A DNA stretch of 64,000 bases from Xylophilus sp. GW821-FHT01B05. Its GTDB lineage: Bacteria; Pseudomonadota; Gammaproteobacteria; Burkholderiales; Burkholderiaceae_C. Positions 27,794-35,887 of the stretch are shown in pieces (position 1 is the stretch's first letter; each line of letters starts with the position of its first letter). The stretch is taken from contig CP152408.1 of the NCBI GenBank assembly GCA_038961845.1, positions 1,612,001 to 1,676,000 of the forward strand. Direction: 5' to 3'. The notes under the pieces are model-generated. The model saw only the letters and a list, made by a program, of their open reading frames with translations, was not told where the DNA came from and did not search any database. Both the position numbers and the translations under genes were made by a program.

Positions 27794-29041
27794 ATGACCA
27801 AACGCCGCGTTGTCGTGACCGGACTCGGTTGCATCGCTCCTGTCGGAAATACCGCAACCGAATCCTGGGCCAGCCTGTTGGCCGGGAAGTCGGGCATTGC
27901 GAACATCACCGCGTTCGATGCAAGTGCCTTTGCCTGCAAGTTTGCCGGCGAGGTGAAGGGTTTCGACATCACCCAATACATCTCGGAGAAGGAAGCGCGT
28001 CACATGGACCGCTTCATTCATCTGGGGCTTGCCGCCGCCATCCAGGCGGTGCAGGACAGCGGCTTGCCGACCGGTGAGGCGCTGCCCTATGAAAAAGCGG
28101 TGCGCATCGGCTGCAACATCGGCTCTGGCATCGGCGGCTTGCCGCTGATCGAGCAGATGCATGGCGAACTGGTCGCTCGCGGCCCGCGCCGCGTGTCGCC
28201 GTTCTTCGTGCCGGCATCGATCATCAACATGATCTCGGGCCATGTCTCGATCAAGTACGGCTTCAAGGGCCCGAACATCGCCGTCGTGACCGCCTGCACC
28301 ACCGGCCTTCATGCCATTGGCACGTCGGCACGCATGATCGAGTACGGCGATGCCGACGTGATGATCGCGGGCGGTGCCGAGTCGACCATTTCCCCGCTCG
28401 GCATTGGCGGCTTCACGGCGCCACGCGCGCTGAGCACCCGCAATGACGATCCCGCCGCGGCTTCGCGCCCGTGGGACAAAGACCGCGACGGCTTTGTGCT
28501 GGGCGAGGGCGCTGGCGTGCTGGTGCTCGAAGAGTACGAACACGCCAAGGCGCGCGGTGCCAAGATCTACGCGGAAGTTTCGGGCTTCGGCCTGACCGGC
28601 GACGCGTATCACATGACGGCGCCCGACGTCGACGGCCCCCGCCGTTCAATGGCCATGGCACTGGCCAATGCCGGCGTCAACGCCGACGAGGTCCAGTACC
28701 TCAACGCGCATGGCACCTCGACACAGATCGGTGACCTCAACGAGACCAACGCGGTCAAGCTCGCCTTTGGCGATCACGCGAAGAAGCTCGTCGTCAATTC
28801 GACCAAGTCCATGACCGGCCACTTGTTGGGCGGCGCGGGCGGCATCGAATCGGTGTTCACCGTGCTCGCGATTCACCACCAAAAGAGCCCGCCGACGATC
28901 AACATCGTCAACCAGGACCCGGAGTGTGATCTCGACTACTGCGCCAATGAGGCACGCGATCTGAAGATCGATGTTGCGGTCAAGAACAACTTCGGCTTCG
29001 GTGGCACCAACGGCACGCTGGTGTTCAAGCGGCTGGCCTGA
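27794..29041 (+). CDS. fabF: 3-oxoacyl-ACP synthase II (KAS II)
   Basis: The enzyme elongates acyl-ACP with malonyl-ACP, including the temperature-sensitive C16 to C18 step. The 415-residue thiolase-fold protein has the catalytic cysteine at 168 (VTACTTGLHAI), the first histidine in NAHGTSTQIGD and the second in SMTGHLLGGAGG, plus the C-terminal NNFGFGGTNGTLVF. It ends the fab cluster. The next gene starts 20 bases later and leads into rpoE. Confidence 0.97.
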   Translation: MTKRRVVVTGLGCIAPVGNTATESWASLLAGKSGIANITAFDASAFACKFAGEVKGFDITQYISEKEARHMDRFIHLGLAAAIQAVQDSGLPTGEALPYEKAVRIGCNIGSGIGGLPLIEQMHGELVARGPRRVSPFFVPASIINMISGHVSIKYGFKGPNIAVVTACTTGLHAIGTSARMIEYGDADVMIAGGAESTISPLGIGGFTAPRALSTRNDDPAAASRPWDKDRDGFVLGEGAGVLVLEEYEHAKARGAKIYAEVSGFGLTGDAYHMTAPDVDGPRRSMAMALANAGVNADEVQYLNAHGTSTQIGDLNETNAVKLAFGDHAKKLVVNSTKSMTGHLLGGAGGIESVFTVLAIHHQKSPPTINIVNQDPECDLDYCANEARDLKIDVAVKNNFGFGGTNGTLVFKRLA

Positions 29042-29061
29042 ACGCGGACCATTACCCCTCC

Positions 29062-29523
29062 ATGCATACGGCGCCCGCGGTCCGCTACCCGGTAATGCGG
29101 TCCAGGCGCGCCGGCGCATTGCAGGCTGTACTATGGCTGCTTGGCGCCGTCTCGGCTCTGGGCTGGATGCTGGCCGCGCCGGTCTTCGGGCCTGCACAAG
29201 CCCTGGCAGCCTGTCTGTTATTGGCCACGGCCGTGGCCGGACTGCGCGGCTGGAGGGCCACGCCCTCCGGTCAGCTTGGCTGGGATGGCCAGCATTGGCG
29301 CTGGGACAGCGCGCAATCGGTGCCGGCCTTGCCTGAAGGCGTATTGGCCGTGCACCTGGACCTGCAGACGCTGGTGCTGGCCCGCTTTGTGCCCGCGCGC
29401 GGCAAAGCCGTCTGGCTATGGCTGGAGCACAGCGCCTTGCCGGGCCGGTGGCACGCTTTGCGTTGCGCGCTGCACGCCCGCACTGCCAATGCAGGCACGC
29501 CAGCGGGGCAGCCCGCACCATGA
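29062..29523 (+). CDS. Small two-helix membrane protein, YgfX-like
   Basis: The 153-residue protein has two adjacent hydrophobic segments (about 19-37 and 42-58, LLGAVSALGWMLAAP and ALAACLLLATAVAG). These are followed by a soluble region with W-rich strands (LGWDGQHWRWD, VWLWLEHSALPGRWHALRCAL). This layout is that of the YgfX/CptA family (DUF1434-like in my memory). The last four bases overlap the rpoE start (ATGA), so it is coupled to the sigma factor. A role in envelope sensing or cell division is only a guess. Confidence 0.65.
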   Translation: MHTAPAVRYPVMRSRRAGALQAVLWLLGAVSALGWMLAAPVFGPAQALAACLLLATAVAGLRGWRATPSGQLGWDGQHWRWDSAQSVPALPEGVLAVHLDLQTLVLARFVPARGKAVWLWLEHSALPGRWHALRCALHARTANAGTPAGQPAP

Positions 29524-30146
29524 CCACGCCGCAGCCAATGACCCCCAACGACGCCGACCTGATGCTGGTCGAGCGCACGGTGGCGGGTGACCAGAAGGCC
29601 TACGGGCTGCTGGTCACCAAGTACCAGCGGCGTATCGAGCGGCTGATCGGCCGCATGGTGCGCGATGTCGACCTGGTCGAGGACATCGCCCAGGAAACCT
29701 TCATCCGCGCCTATCGTGCGCTGCACCAATTCCGTGGCGAAGCCCAGTTCTATACCTGGCTCTACCGAATTGCCGTCAATACGGCCAAGAAGGCGCTGGT
29801 TGAACTCAAACGCAATCCGGTCATTTCCGAGAACGCGATGCGCGGCGGCAGCGAAGATGATGAAACTTCCTTCGTCGGCAATGAACTAACCAGCGACGAA
29901 ACCCCCGAAACGGTGCTGGCAGCCAAGGAAATCGCCGCGACGGTAAATGCCGCGATGGAGGCCCTGCCAGAAGATCTGCGGCAGGCCGTGACACTGCGCG
30001 AAATCGAAGGCCTGAGCTACGAAGAGATCGCGGAAGCCATGAATTGCCCGATAGGTACGGTGCGTTCGCGGATTTTCCGTGCGCGCGAAGCCATCTCCGC
30101 CAAGATCAAGCCGCTTCTGGAAAACCAGAGCGGCAAGCGGTGGTGA
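29520..30146 (+). CDS. rpoE: RNA polymerase sigma factor RpoE (sigma-24, AlgU-like)
   Basis: An extracytoplasmic-function sigma factor of 208 residues. Region 2 (YQRRIERLIGRMVRDVDLVEDIAQE then FIRAYRAL) and region 4 (ALPEDLRQAVTLREIEGLSYEEIAEAM then GTVRSRIFRAREAI) are intact (each given here in pieces). It is followed by rseA, rseB and mucD, so it should respond to misfolded envelope proteins. ATG 29520 is chosen from the four-base overlap with the previous gene and the MTTPQPMTPNDADLMLV start. No sigma-E-type promoter was recognised upstream. Confidence 0.96.
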   Translation: MTTPQPMTPNDADLMLVERTVAGDQKAYGLLVTKYQRRIERLIGRMVRDVDLVEDIAQETFIRAYRALHQFRGEAQFYTWLYRIAVNTAKKALVELKRNPVISENAMRGGSEDDETSFVGNELTSDETPETVLAAKEIAATVNAAMEALPEDLRQAVTLREIEGLSYEEIAEAMNCPIGTVRSRIFRAREAISAKIKPLLENQSGKRW

Positions 30147-30187
30147 TCTGACGATTGCATGAATGCTGCGGCTGACAGGTGACAACC

Positions 30188-30874
30188 ATGAACGACATGC
30201 TGAACGAATCTGAAGAGCTTTCTGCACTGGCTGACGGCGCCTTGCAGGGCGATGCCTTCGCGCGCGCCGTGGAGCGGCTTGGGCGCGATGCGGCGGCGCG
30301 CGATCAGTGGCATGCCTACCACCTGATTGGCGACGTGCTGCGCTCACCCGATTTGGCCCAGGGCGCGGCCGACCGCAGTTTTGTCGACCGGCTGCAGGCG
30401 CGGCTTGCCGCCGAGCCGCCGCCGGTGCGCGCCGAGGCTGTCGAACTGGCGCCTGTGGCGCAGGCCATGCCCGTGCGTGAGGCGGCCAACCATGACAGCT
30501 TCCGCTGGAAGATGGTGGCGGGCTTCGCCTCGCTGGCGGCGGTGGCGGCCATTGGCTGGAATTCCTTTGCAACGCTGGACGGCGCTGCGCCGGCCGGTGC
30601 CACGCTGGCGCAGGTGCCAGCGGCGGCCGTCGTGGCCCAGCAGGCCGACAGTGGCACGCCGCCGCAACAGGCGGTCGCCACCCTGGCTGGCCCGGGCAAC
30701 ACGCCGGTGCCGTCTTTCGTGCTGGCTGGCAATGACACGGCGCCGCAGGTCATGCTGCGCAACCCGCGCCTGGACGAGTTCCTGGCCGCGCACAACCAGG
30801 CCGTGGGCGGCGCGACGCTGCAGACCGCGCCGGGCTTTGTGCGCAATGCCAGCTTCGAAGGCCGGGCGCGCTGA
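30188..30874 (+). CDS. rseA: Anti-sigma factor RseA
   Basis: The 228-residue single-pass membrane protein begins ESEELSALADGALQGD, the sigma-E-binding N-terminal domain with DQWHAYHLIGDVLRS. A membrane segment lies near 105-125 (MVAGFASLAAVAAIGW), followed by a periplasmic Ala/Pro-rich tail. It should hold RpoE inactive until cut by regulated proteolysis. ATG 30188 lies six bases after AGGTG and is preferred to GTG 30179. The spacing to rpoE is 41 bases and to rseB 10 bases. Confidence 0.92.
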   Translation: MNDMLNESEELSALADGALQGDAFARAVERLGRDAAARDQWHAYHLIGDVLRSPDLAQGAADRSFVDRLQARLAAEPPPVRAEAVELAPVAQAMPVREAANHDSFRWKMVAGFASLAAVAAIGWNSFATLDGAAPAGATLAQVPAAAVVAQQADSGTPPQQAVATLAGPGNTPVPSFVLAGNDTAPQVMLRNPRLDEFLAAHNQAVGGATLQTAPGFVRNASFEGRAR

Positions 30875-30884
30875 GGTTGCCAGG

Positions 30885-31946
30885 GTGCGGGATCTGCTGT
30901 CGCTTTCCTTCGTATGGCCGACACGGCTGCCGCAGCTTGCATGTGCCGTGCTGGCTGGGGGGCTGCTGCTCGGCAGCGAGCCCGCGATGGCGGCTGCGCC
31001 CGATCCCGGGCCGGTCGCCCAGGCTGCGCCCGCAGCACGGGCCGGTGACGAAGGCGACGTGGTCAAGTGGCTGATCCGTGGCCATGAAGCCTCCAGAAAA
31101 CGCTCCTACGTGGGCACGCTTGTCGTGCTGTCGGCCAATGGCGGCATGTCCAGCTCCCGCATCTGGCATGTGTGCGAGGGCAACCAGCAGGCCGAGCGCG
31201 TCGAATCCCTGACCGGGACGCCGCGTTCGACCTTCCGGCGCAACGATGAGGTCATCACCTTCCTGCCCGAGCTGCGCCTGGCGCGCTCCGAGCGCCGCGA
31301 CTCCTTTGGCCTGTTCCCCAACCTGCTGCGCGTGGGCGAGGCCTCGGTAGCGGGCCTCTACAGCGCGCGCGTGCTGGGCGGCCAGCGGGTGGCGGGCCTC
31401 GACACCGATGTGGTCCAGGTCGTGCCAAAGGATGGCATGCGCTATGGCTACCGCCTCTGGACCGAGAAGAAGTCGGGCCTGGTGGTGCAACTGCAGACCT
31501 TGGCGGCGGATGGCCGGGTGCTGGAGCAGGCGGCCTTCTCTGAATTGGACATGGGCGCGCCGCTGCGCATGGACCAACTGGTCCGCATGATGAACAACAC
31601 CGCCGGCTACAAGGTCGAGCGGCTGGAAGTGACCAAGACCACCGGCGCCGACGAGGGCTGGAGCTTGAAGGACCCGATTCCCGGCTTCCAGCCGGTCAGC
31701 TGCTACCGGCGCACGGCGCCTTCGGTGTCGCGCACGGTGCACTGGATCTTCTCCGATGGCCTGGCCACGGTGTCGCTGTTCATCGAGCCCTATGGGCCGC
31801 AGCCGCGCCAGGAGTCGCAGGTGGCCGTCGGCGTCACGCAGATGCTGTCGCAGCGCATCGCCGGTGACTGGTGGCTGACGGCGGTGGGCGAAGTGCCCGT
31901 GGCGACGCTGCAGGCCTTTGCCCAGTCGCTTGAACGCCGGCCTTGA
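30885..31946 (+). CDS. rseB: Sigma-E regulatory protein RseB (MucB)
   Basis: A periplasmic protein of 353 residues with an N-terminal signal (LPQLACAVLAGGLLLGSEPAMAA). It then shows the LolA-like domain (KWLIRGHEASRKRSYVGTLV, YRLWTEKKSGLVVQLQTL) and the smaller C-terminal domain that binds RseA (GFQPVSCYRR, WIFSDGLATVSLFIEPY). RseB shields RseA from protease until lipid or LPS signals displace it. I start at GTG 30885 with GAGG about eight bases upstream. The true start could be slightly downstream; the signal peptide is included either way. Confidence 0.9.
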   Translation: MRDLLSLSFVWPTRLPQLACAVLAGGLLLGSEPAMAAAPDPGPVAQAAPAARAGDEGDVVKWLIRGHEASRKRSYVGTLVVLSANGGMSSSRIWHVCEGNQQAERVESLTGTPRSTFRRNDEVITFLPELRLARSERRDSFGLFPNLLRVGEASVAGLYSARVLGGQRVAGLDTDVVQVVPKDGMRYGYRLWTEKKSGLVVQLQTLAADGRVLEQAAFSELDMGAPLRMDQLVRMMNNTAGYKVERLEVTKTTGADEGWSLKDPIPGFQPVSCYRRTAPSVSRTVHWIFSDGLATVSLFIEPYGPQPRQESQVAVGVTQMLSQRIAGDWWLTAVGEVPVATLQAFAQSLERRP

Positions 31947-32073
31947 CCGGTAGCGGGCTGTAGCGCCTGCACCGGGCTCGCGGCGTTGAACCTTTCGCCG
32001 CAATCCGTTTCACATATCTGTTGTTTTTGTCGTTGCCCGGCTGCGGTCGGGCTTCCTGTCTGAAAGGTAGAAG

Positions 32074-33582
32074 ATGTTGTTGCACGATGGCTTGAAGAGC
32101 AAACTGCAAGGCTGCGTGGGTGCGGCCGGTGCGCTGGCGCTGGGATCGGTTCTGGCCTTGCTGCCGCCGTCCCCTGCGGCGGCCCAGCAGGCTCCTGCGG
32201 CTCCTGCCGCGCCGGTGGTCCGGGCCTTGCCGGACTTCACCGACCTGGTCGAGCAGGTCGGCCCCTCGGTCGTCAATATCCGCACGCTGGAAAAGGTCGC
32301 GGCACGCTCGGGCTCCGACGATACGGCGGCGGATGATCAGATGCGCGAATTCTTCAAGCGCTTCGGCATCCCCATGCCCAATACGCCGCGCCAGCAGCGG
32401 CCCCAGCGCCCGCAGCCTGAAGAAGAGCAGCCGCGCGGCGTGGGTTCGGGCTTCATCCTGTCGGCCGACGGCTACGTGATGACCAACGCGCACGTGGTCG
32501 ATGGCGCCGACGAGGTCATGGTCACGCTCACCGACAAGCGCGAGTTCAAGGCCAAGATCATCGGCGCCGACAAGCGCACCGATGTCGCCGTGGTCAAGAT
32601 CGACGCCACCGGGCTGCCGGCGGTGAAGATTGGTGACCTGGGCCGGCTCAAGGTGGGCGAATGGGTGATGGCCATCGGCTCGCCCTTCGGCCTGGAGAAC
32701 ACCGTCACCGCGGGCATCGTCAGCGCCAAGCAGCGCGATACCGGCGACTACCTGCCCTTCATCCAGACCGACGTGGCGATCAACCCGGGCAATTCCGGCG
32801 GGCCTCTGCTCAACATGCGCGGCGAGGTGGTCGGCATCAACAGCCAGATCTACTCGCGCTCGGGCGGCTTCATGGGCATCTCTTTCTCGATCCCGATCGA
32901 CGAGGCGATCAACGTCAGCGAGCAACTGCGCCAGACCGGGCGCGTCTCGCGCGGCCGCATCGGTGTGCAGATCGGGCAGGTGACCAAGGACGTGGCCGAA
33001 TCCATCGGGCTGGGCAAGGCCCAGGGCGCCTTGGTGAGCGGCGTCGAGAGCGCCTCCCCGGCCGAGAAGGCAGGCGTGGAGGCGGGCGACATCATCCTCA
33101 AGTTCGACGGCAAGACCATCGAGCGCACCAGCGATCTGCCGCGTCTGGTCGGCAGCACCAAGCCTGGCACCAAGAGCACGCTGACGGTGTTCCGGCGTGG
33201 CGCCACGCGCGACCTGGCCATCACCATCGCCGAGGTCGAGTCAGACCAGCCGGCGGCGCGCAAGCCCGCAGAGAAGGAGGAGGCGGCACCGCAGTCCTCC
33301 AGCGCCGGCAAGGTGCTGGGCCTGGCCGTGAGCGACCTGAGCGCGGCACAGAAGAAGGAGCTCAAGCTCAAGGGCGGCGTACGGGTCGATGCCGCCGTGG
33401 AGGGCGCTGCACGCGCCGGCCTGCGCGAGGGCGATGTCATCCTGGCGGTGGCCAACACCGAGGTCACCGGCGTCAAGTCCTTCGAGGCCATCGTGGCCAA
33501 GCTGGACCGCAGCAAGCCGGTCAATGTGCTGGTGCGCCGTGGTGAATGGGCGCAGTACGCCCTGATCCGGCCGGTGCGTTGA
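32074..33582 (+). CDS. mucD: Periplasmic serine protease, DegP/MucD (Do) type
   Basis: This 502-residue HtrA-family protease/chaperone of the periplasm starts with a signal peptide (about 1-37, ending PAAAQQ). The catalytic triad is His140 (TNAHVV), Asp170 (RTDVAVV) and Ser241 (GNSGGP). Two PDZ domains follow (about 275-365 and 400-495). It degrades misfolded envelope proteins and completes the rpoE-rseA-rseB-mucD stress cluster. AAAGG lies before ATG 32074. The 127 bases to rseB could hold its own promoter, but no clear sigma-E consensus is seen. Confidence 0.94.
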   Translation: MLLHDGLKSKLQGCVGAAGALALGSVLALLPPSPAAAQQAPAAPAAPVVRALPDFTDLVEQVGPSVVNIRTLEKVAARSGSDDTAADDQMREFFKRFGIPMPNTPRQQRPQRPQPEEEQPRGVGSGFILSADGYVMTNAHVVDGADEVMVTLTDKREFKAKIIGADKRTDVAVVKIDATGLPAVKIGDLGRLKVGEWVMAIGSPFGLENTVTAGIVSAKQRDTGDYLPFIQTDVAINPGNSGGPLLNMRGEVVGINSQIYSRSGGFMGISFSIPIDEAINVSEQLRQTGRVSRGRIGVQIGQVTKDVAESIGLGKAQGALVSGVESASPAEKAGVEAGDIILKFDGKTIERTSDLPRLVGSTKPGTKSTLTVFRRGATRDLAITIAEVESDQPAARKPAEKEEAAPQSSSAGKVLGLAVSDLSAAQKKELKLKGGVRVDAAVEGAARAGLREGDVILAVANTEVTGVKSFEAIVAKLDRSKPVNVLVRRGEWAQYALIRPVR

Positions 33583-33665
33583 GCGGGGCGGGGGCGATAA
33601 GCGGGCATAAAACCCGGGTCAAATCTGGCGGATAAGGTCTTTTCAACCCTGCCCGCTGGTCGTGA

Positions 33666-33693
33666 ATTGAAGTTTGCAGGTGCTAACTTCAAT
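33666..33693. other. Nine-base perfect inverted repeat after mucD
   Basis: ATTGAAGTT (33666-33674) and AACTTCAAT (33685-33693) are exact reverse complements with a ten-base spacer. It may be an operator or hairpin. TAGAAT (33716-33721) downstream is a possible -10 for a transcript toward lepA. Confidence 0.5.
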
Positions 33694-33801
33694 CTCTGGC
33701 CGGCGTTTCACAAGGTTAGAATCACGCCGCTTTTGCACTTGTCTGGGCGCCGCCGGCGACCCCGAGATTGCCCTCTGTACAGACCCCAAACCGTGCACAG
33801 G

Positions 33802-33869
33802 CGATCCACAGATCACCCACAACTTGTCCAGAAAGGCTTTTGCACAAACTGTGGATAAATTGTGGATAG
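33802..33869. other. Array of DnaA-box-like 9-mers
   Basis: Six sites resemble the DnaA box TTATNCACA. On the plus strand they are CGATCCACA (33802), TCACCCACA (33813), TTGTCCAGA (33824) and TTTTGCACA (33838). On the minus strand they are the perfect TTATCCACA (complement of 33850-33858) and CTATCCACA (complement of 33861-33869). The start-to-start distances are 11, 11, 14, 12 and 11 bases, close to one helical turn. The flanking sequence is AT-richer than average. DnaA binding is inferred, not shown. Confidence 0.5.
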
Positions 33870-33939
33870 ATTTTCCGTTGCCAGCGTGCAACCGCCCTTT
33901 TTTGGCCCGCTTTCCGCTGTACGTTTTGGCCTTTTTGCC

Positions 33940-34020
33940 TACAATGAAGCTCCAACTATCGCAGTTGCCATAGATTGTTGGTTCAGGGCGCGTCACCACT
34001 CGACGCGCCCTTTTTTCTTT
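33940..34020 (+). ncRNA. Candidate small RNA or lepA leader with intrinsic terminator
   Basis: A -10-like TACAAT (33940-33945; poor -35) precedes about 70 bases. These fold as a hairpin (CCAAC 33952-33956 with GTTGG 33977-33981) followed by a very strong terminator: GGGCGCGTC (33986-33994), seven-base loop, GACGCGCCC (34002-34010), TTTTTTCTTT. The terminator lies 42 bases before the lepA start. It could be a free-standing small RNA or an attenuated lepA leader. I recognise no known RNA family. Confidence 0.45.
33986..34020 (+). terminator. Strong Rho-independent terminator upstream of lepA
   Basis: A perfect nine-pair GC-rich stem with loop ACCACTC is followed by six T, one C and three T. 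It ends 42 bases before the lepA ATG and about 400 bases after mucD. Confidence 0.92.
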
Positions 34021-34061
34021 GTGCGCTCCGAATAAATTCAATCACTTAAGTGTTCCCGTTG

Positions 34062-35870
34062 ATGAACCACATCAGAAATTTCTCGATCATTGCGCACATC
34101 GACCATGGCAAATCGACCCTTGCAGACCGCTTGATCCAGCGCTGCGGTGGTCTCGAAGAACGTGACATGCAAGCGCAGGTTCTTGACTCGATGGACATCG
34201 AAAAAGAGCGTGGGATAACCATCAAGGCGCAGACCGCTGCGCTGCAGTACAAGGCACTCGATGGGCAGGTCTACAACCTCAACCTGATCGACACACCGGG
34301 CCACGTCGACTTCTCGTATGAAGTGTCGCGCTCGCTGTCTGCATGTGAAGGCGCGTTGCTCGTTGTCGATGCTTCGCAAGGTGTTGAAGCGCAGACCGTG
34401 GCCAACTGCTACACCGCGTTGGACCTTGGCGTTGAAGTGCTGCCGGTGCTCAACAAGATGGACCTGCCGCAGGCCGATCCAGAGAACGCGAAGGCCGAGG
34501 TGGAAGACGTGATCGGCATTGACGCGAGCGATGCGATCCCGTGCTCGGCCAAGACCGGCATGGGCATCGACGAGATCCTGGAGGCCATCGTCGCCAAGAT
34601 CCCGGCGCCCAAGGGCAAGCCCGACGCGCCGCTGCGCGCCATGATCGTCGACAGCTGGTTCGATACCTATGTTGGCGTGGTGATGCTGGTGCGTGTGGTC
34701 GACGGCCGCCTGGGGCGCGGTGAGCGCTTCAAGATGATGGCGACCGAGACGGTCTACAACGCCGACAACCTGGGTGTGTTCACGCCCGCCAACGAGCCGC
34801 GGCAATCGCTGGAGGCGGGCGAGGTGGGTTACATCATTGCCGGCATCAAGGAGCTGCAGGCGGCGAAGGTGGGCGACACCATCACGCTGGAGAAGAAGCT
34901 GCCGAACAACCTCGGCCCCGCCACCGAGGCACTGCCGGGCTTCAAGGAAATCCAGCCGCAGGTGTTTGCCGGGCTCTACCCGACCGAGGCCAACCAGTAC
35001 GACGCGCTGCGCGACGCGCTGGAGAAACTCAAGCTCAACGACTCTTCATTGCACTACGAGCCCGAGGTGTCGCAGGCGCTGGGCTTTGGCTTTCGCTGCG
35101 GCTTCCTGGGCTTGCTGCACATGGAGATCGTGCAGGAGCGGCTGGAGCGCGAGTTCGACCAGGACCTGATCACCACCGCGCCCAGCGTGGTGTATGAGGT
35201 GGTCAAGGGCGACGGCGAGGTCATGATGGTCGAGAACCCGTCCAAGATGCCCGACCAGGGCCGGCTGCAGGAAGTCCGCGAGCCGATCGTGACGGTGCAC
35301 CTGTATATGCCGCAAGAGCACGTGGGCGCGGTGATGACGCTGGCCAACCAGAAGCGCGGCGTGCAGATGAACATGGCCTACCACGGCCGCCAGGTGATGC
35401 TCACGTATGAGATGCCGCTGGGTGAGATCGTGCTGGACTTCTTCGACAAGCTCAAATCGGTCAGCCGCGGCTATGCCTCGATGGACTACGAGTTCAAGGA
35501 GTACCGGGCGTCGGACGTGGTCAAGGTCGACATCCTGCTGAACGGTGAGAAGGTCGATGCGCTGTCCATCATCGTGCACCGCAGCCAGAGTCTGTACCGC
35601 GGCCGCGCCGTGGTGGGCAAGATGCGCGAGATCATCAGCCGCCAGATGTACGACGTGGCGATCCAGGCCGCCATTGGCGCCAACATCATTGCGCGCGAAA
35701 CCATCAAGGCGCTGCGCAAGAACGTGCTGGCAAAATGTTACGGCGGCGACATCAGCCGCAAGCGCAAACTTCTTGAGAAGCAAAAGGCCGGCAAGAAGCG
35801 CATGAAGCAGATCGGTTCGGTCGAAGTGCCGCAAGAGGCCTTCCTCGCCATCCTGCAGGTCGAAGACTGA
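34062..35870 (+). CDS. lepA: Elongation factor 4 (LepA GTPase)
   Basis: A ribosome-associated translational GTPase of 602 residues that affects initiation and back-translocation. It starts [20 protein letters not shown] with the P-loop, followed by DTPGHVDF (G3) and NKMDLP (G4). The EF-G-like domains then give way to the LepA-specific C-terminal domain ([20 protein letters not shown]). An in-frame GTG at 34050 adds four residues, but the family starts at this methionine. It is followed by lepB after 17 bases, the classic lepA-lepB pair. Confidence 0.97.
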   Translation: MNHIRNFSIIAHIDHGKSTLADRLIQRCGGLEERDMQAQVLDSMDIEKERGITIKAQTAALQYKALDGQVYNLNLIDTPGHVDFSYEVSRSLSACEGALLVVDASQGVEAQTVANCYTALDLGVEVLPVLNKMDLPQADPENAKAEVEDVIGIDASDAIPCSAKTGMGIDEILEAIVAKIPAPKGKPDAPLRAMIVDSWFDTYVGVVMLVRVVDGRLGRGERFKMMATETVYNADNLGVFTPANEPRQSLEAGEVGYIIAGIKELQAAKVGDTITLEKKLPNNLGPATEALPGFKEIQPQVFAGLYPTEANQYDALRDALEKLKLNDSSLHYEPEVSQALGFGFRCGFLGLLHMEIVQERLEREFDQDLITTAPSVVYEVVKGDGEVMMVENPSKMPDQGRLQEVREPIVTVHLYMPQEHVGAVMTLANQKRGVQMNMAYHGRQVMLTYEMPLGEIVLDFFDKLKSVSRGYASMDYEFKEYRASDVVKVDILLNGEKVDALSIIVHRSQSLYRGRAVVGKMREIISRQMYDVAIQAAIGANIIARETIKALRKNVLAKCYGGDISRKRKLLEKQKAGKKRMKQIGSVEVPQEAFLAILQVED

Positions 35871-35887
35871 TCCACAAGAAAAATCCC

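Noticed and set aside
31947..32073. Sigma-E promoter for mucD (TGAACCT ... TATCTG)
   Set aside because: The spacing between the two elements is about 23 bases, too long for the GAACTT-N16/17-TCTGA pattern.
33802..33869. Chromosomal origin oriC itself
   Set aside because: No dnaA, dnaN, rpmH or gidA-type neighbours and no long AT-rich unwinding element. A secondary DnaA-binding locus is the more cautious reading.
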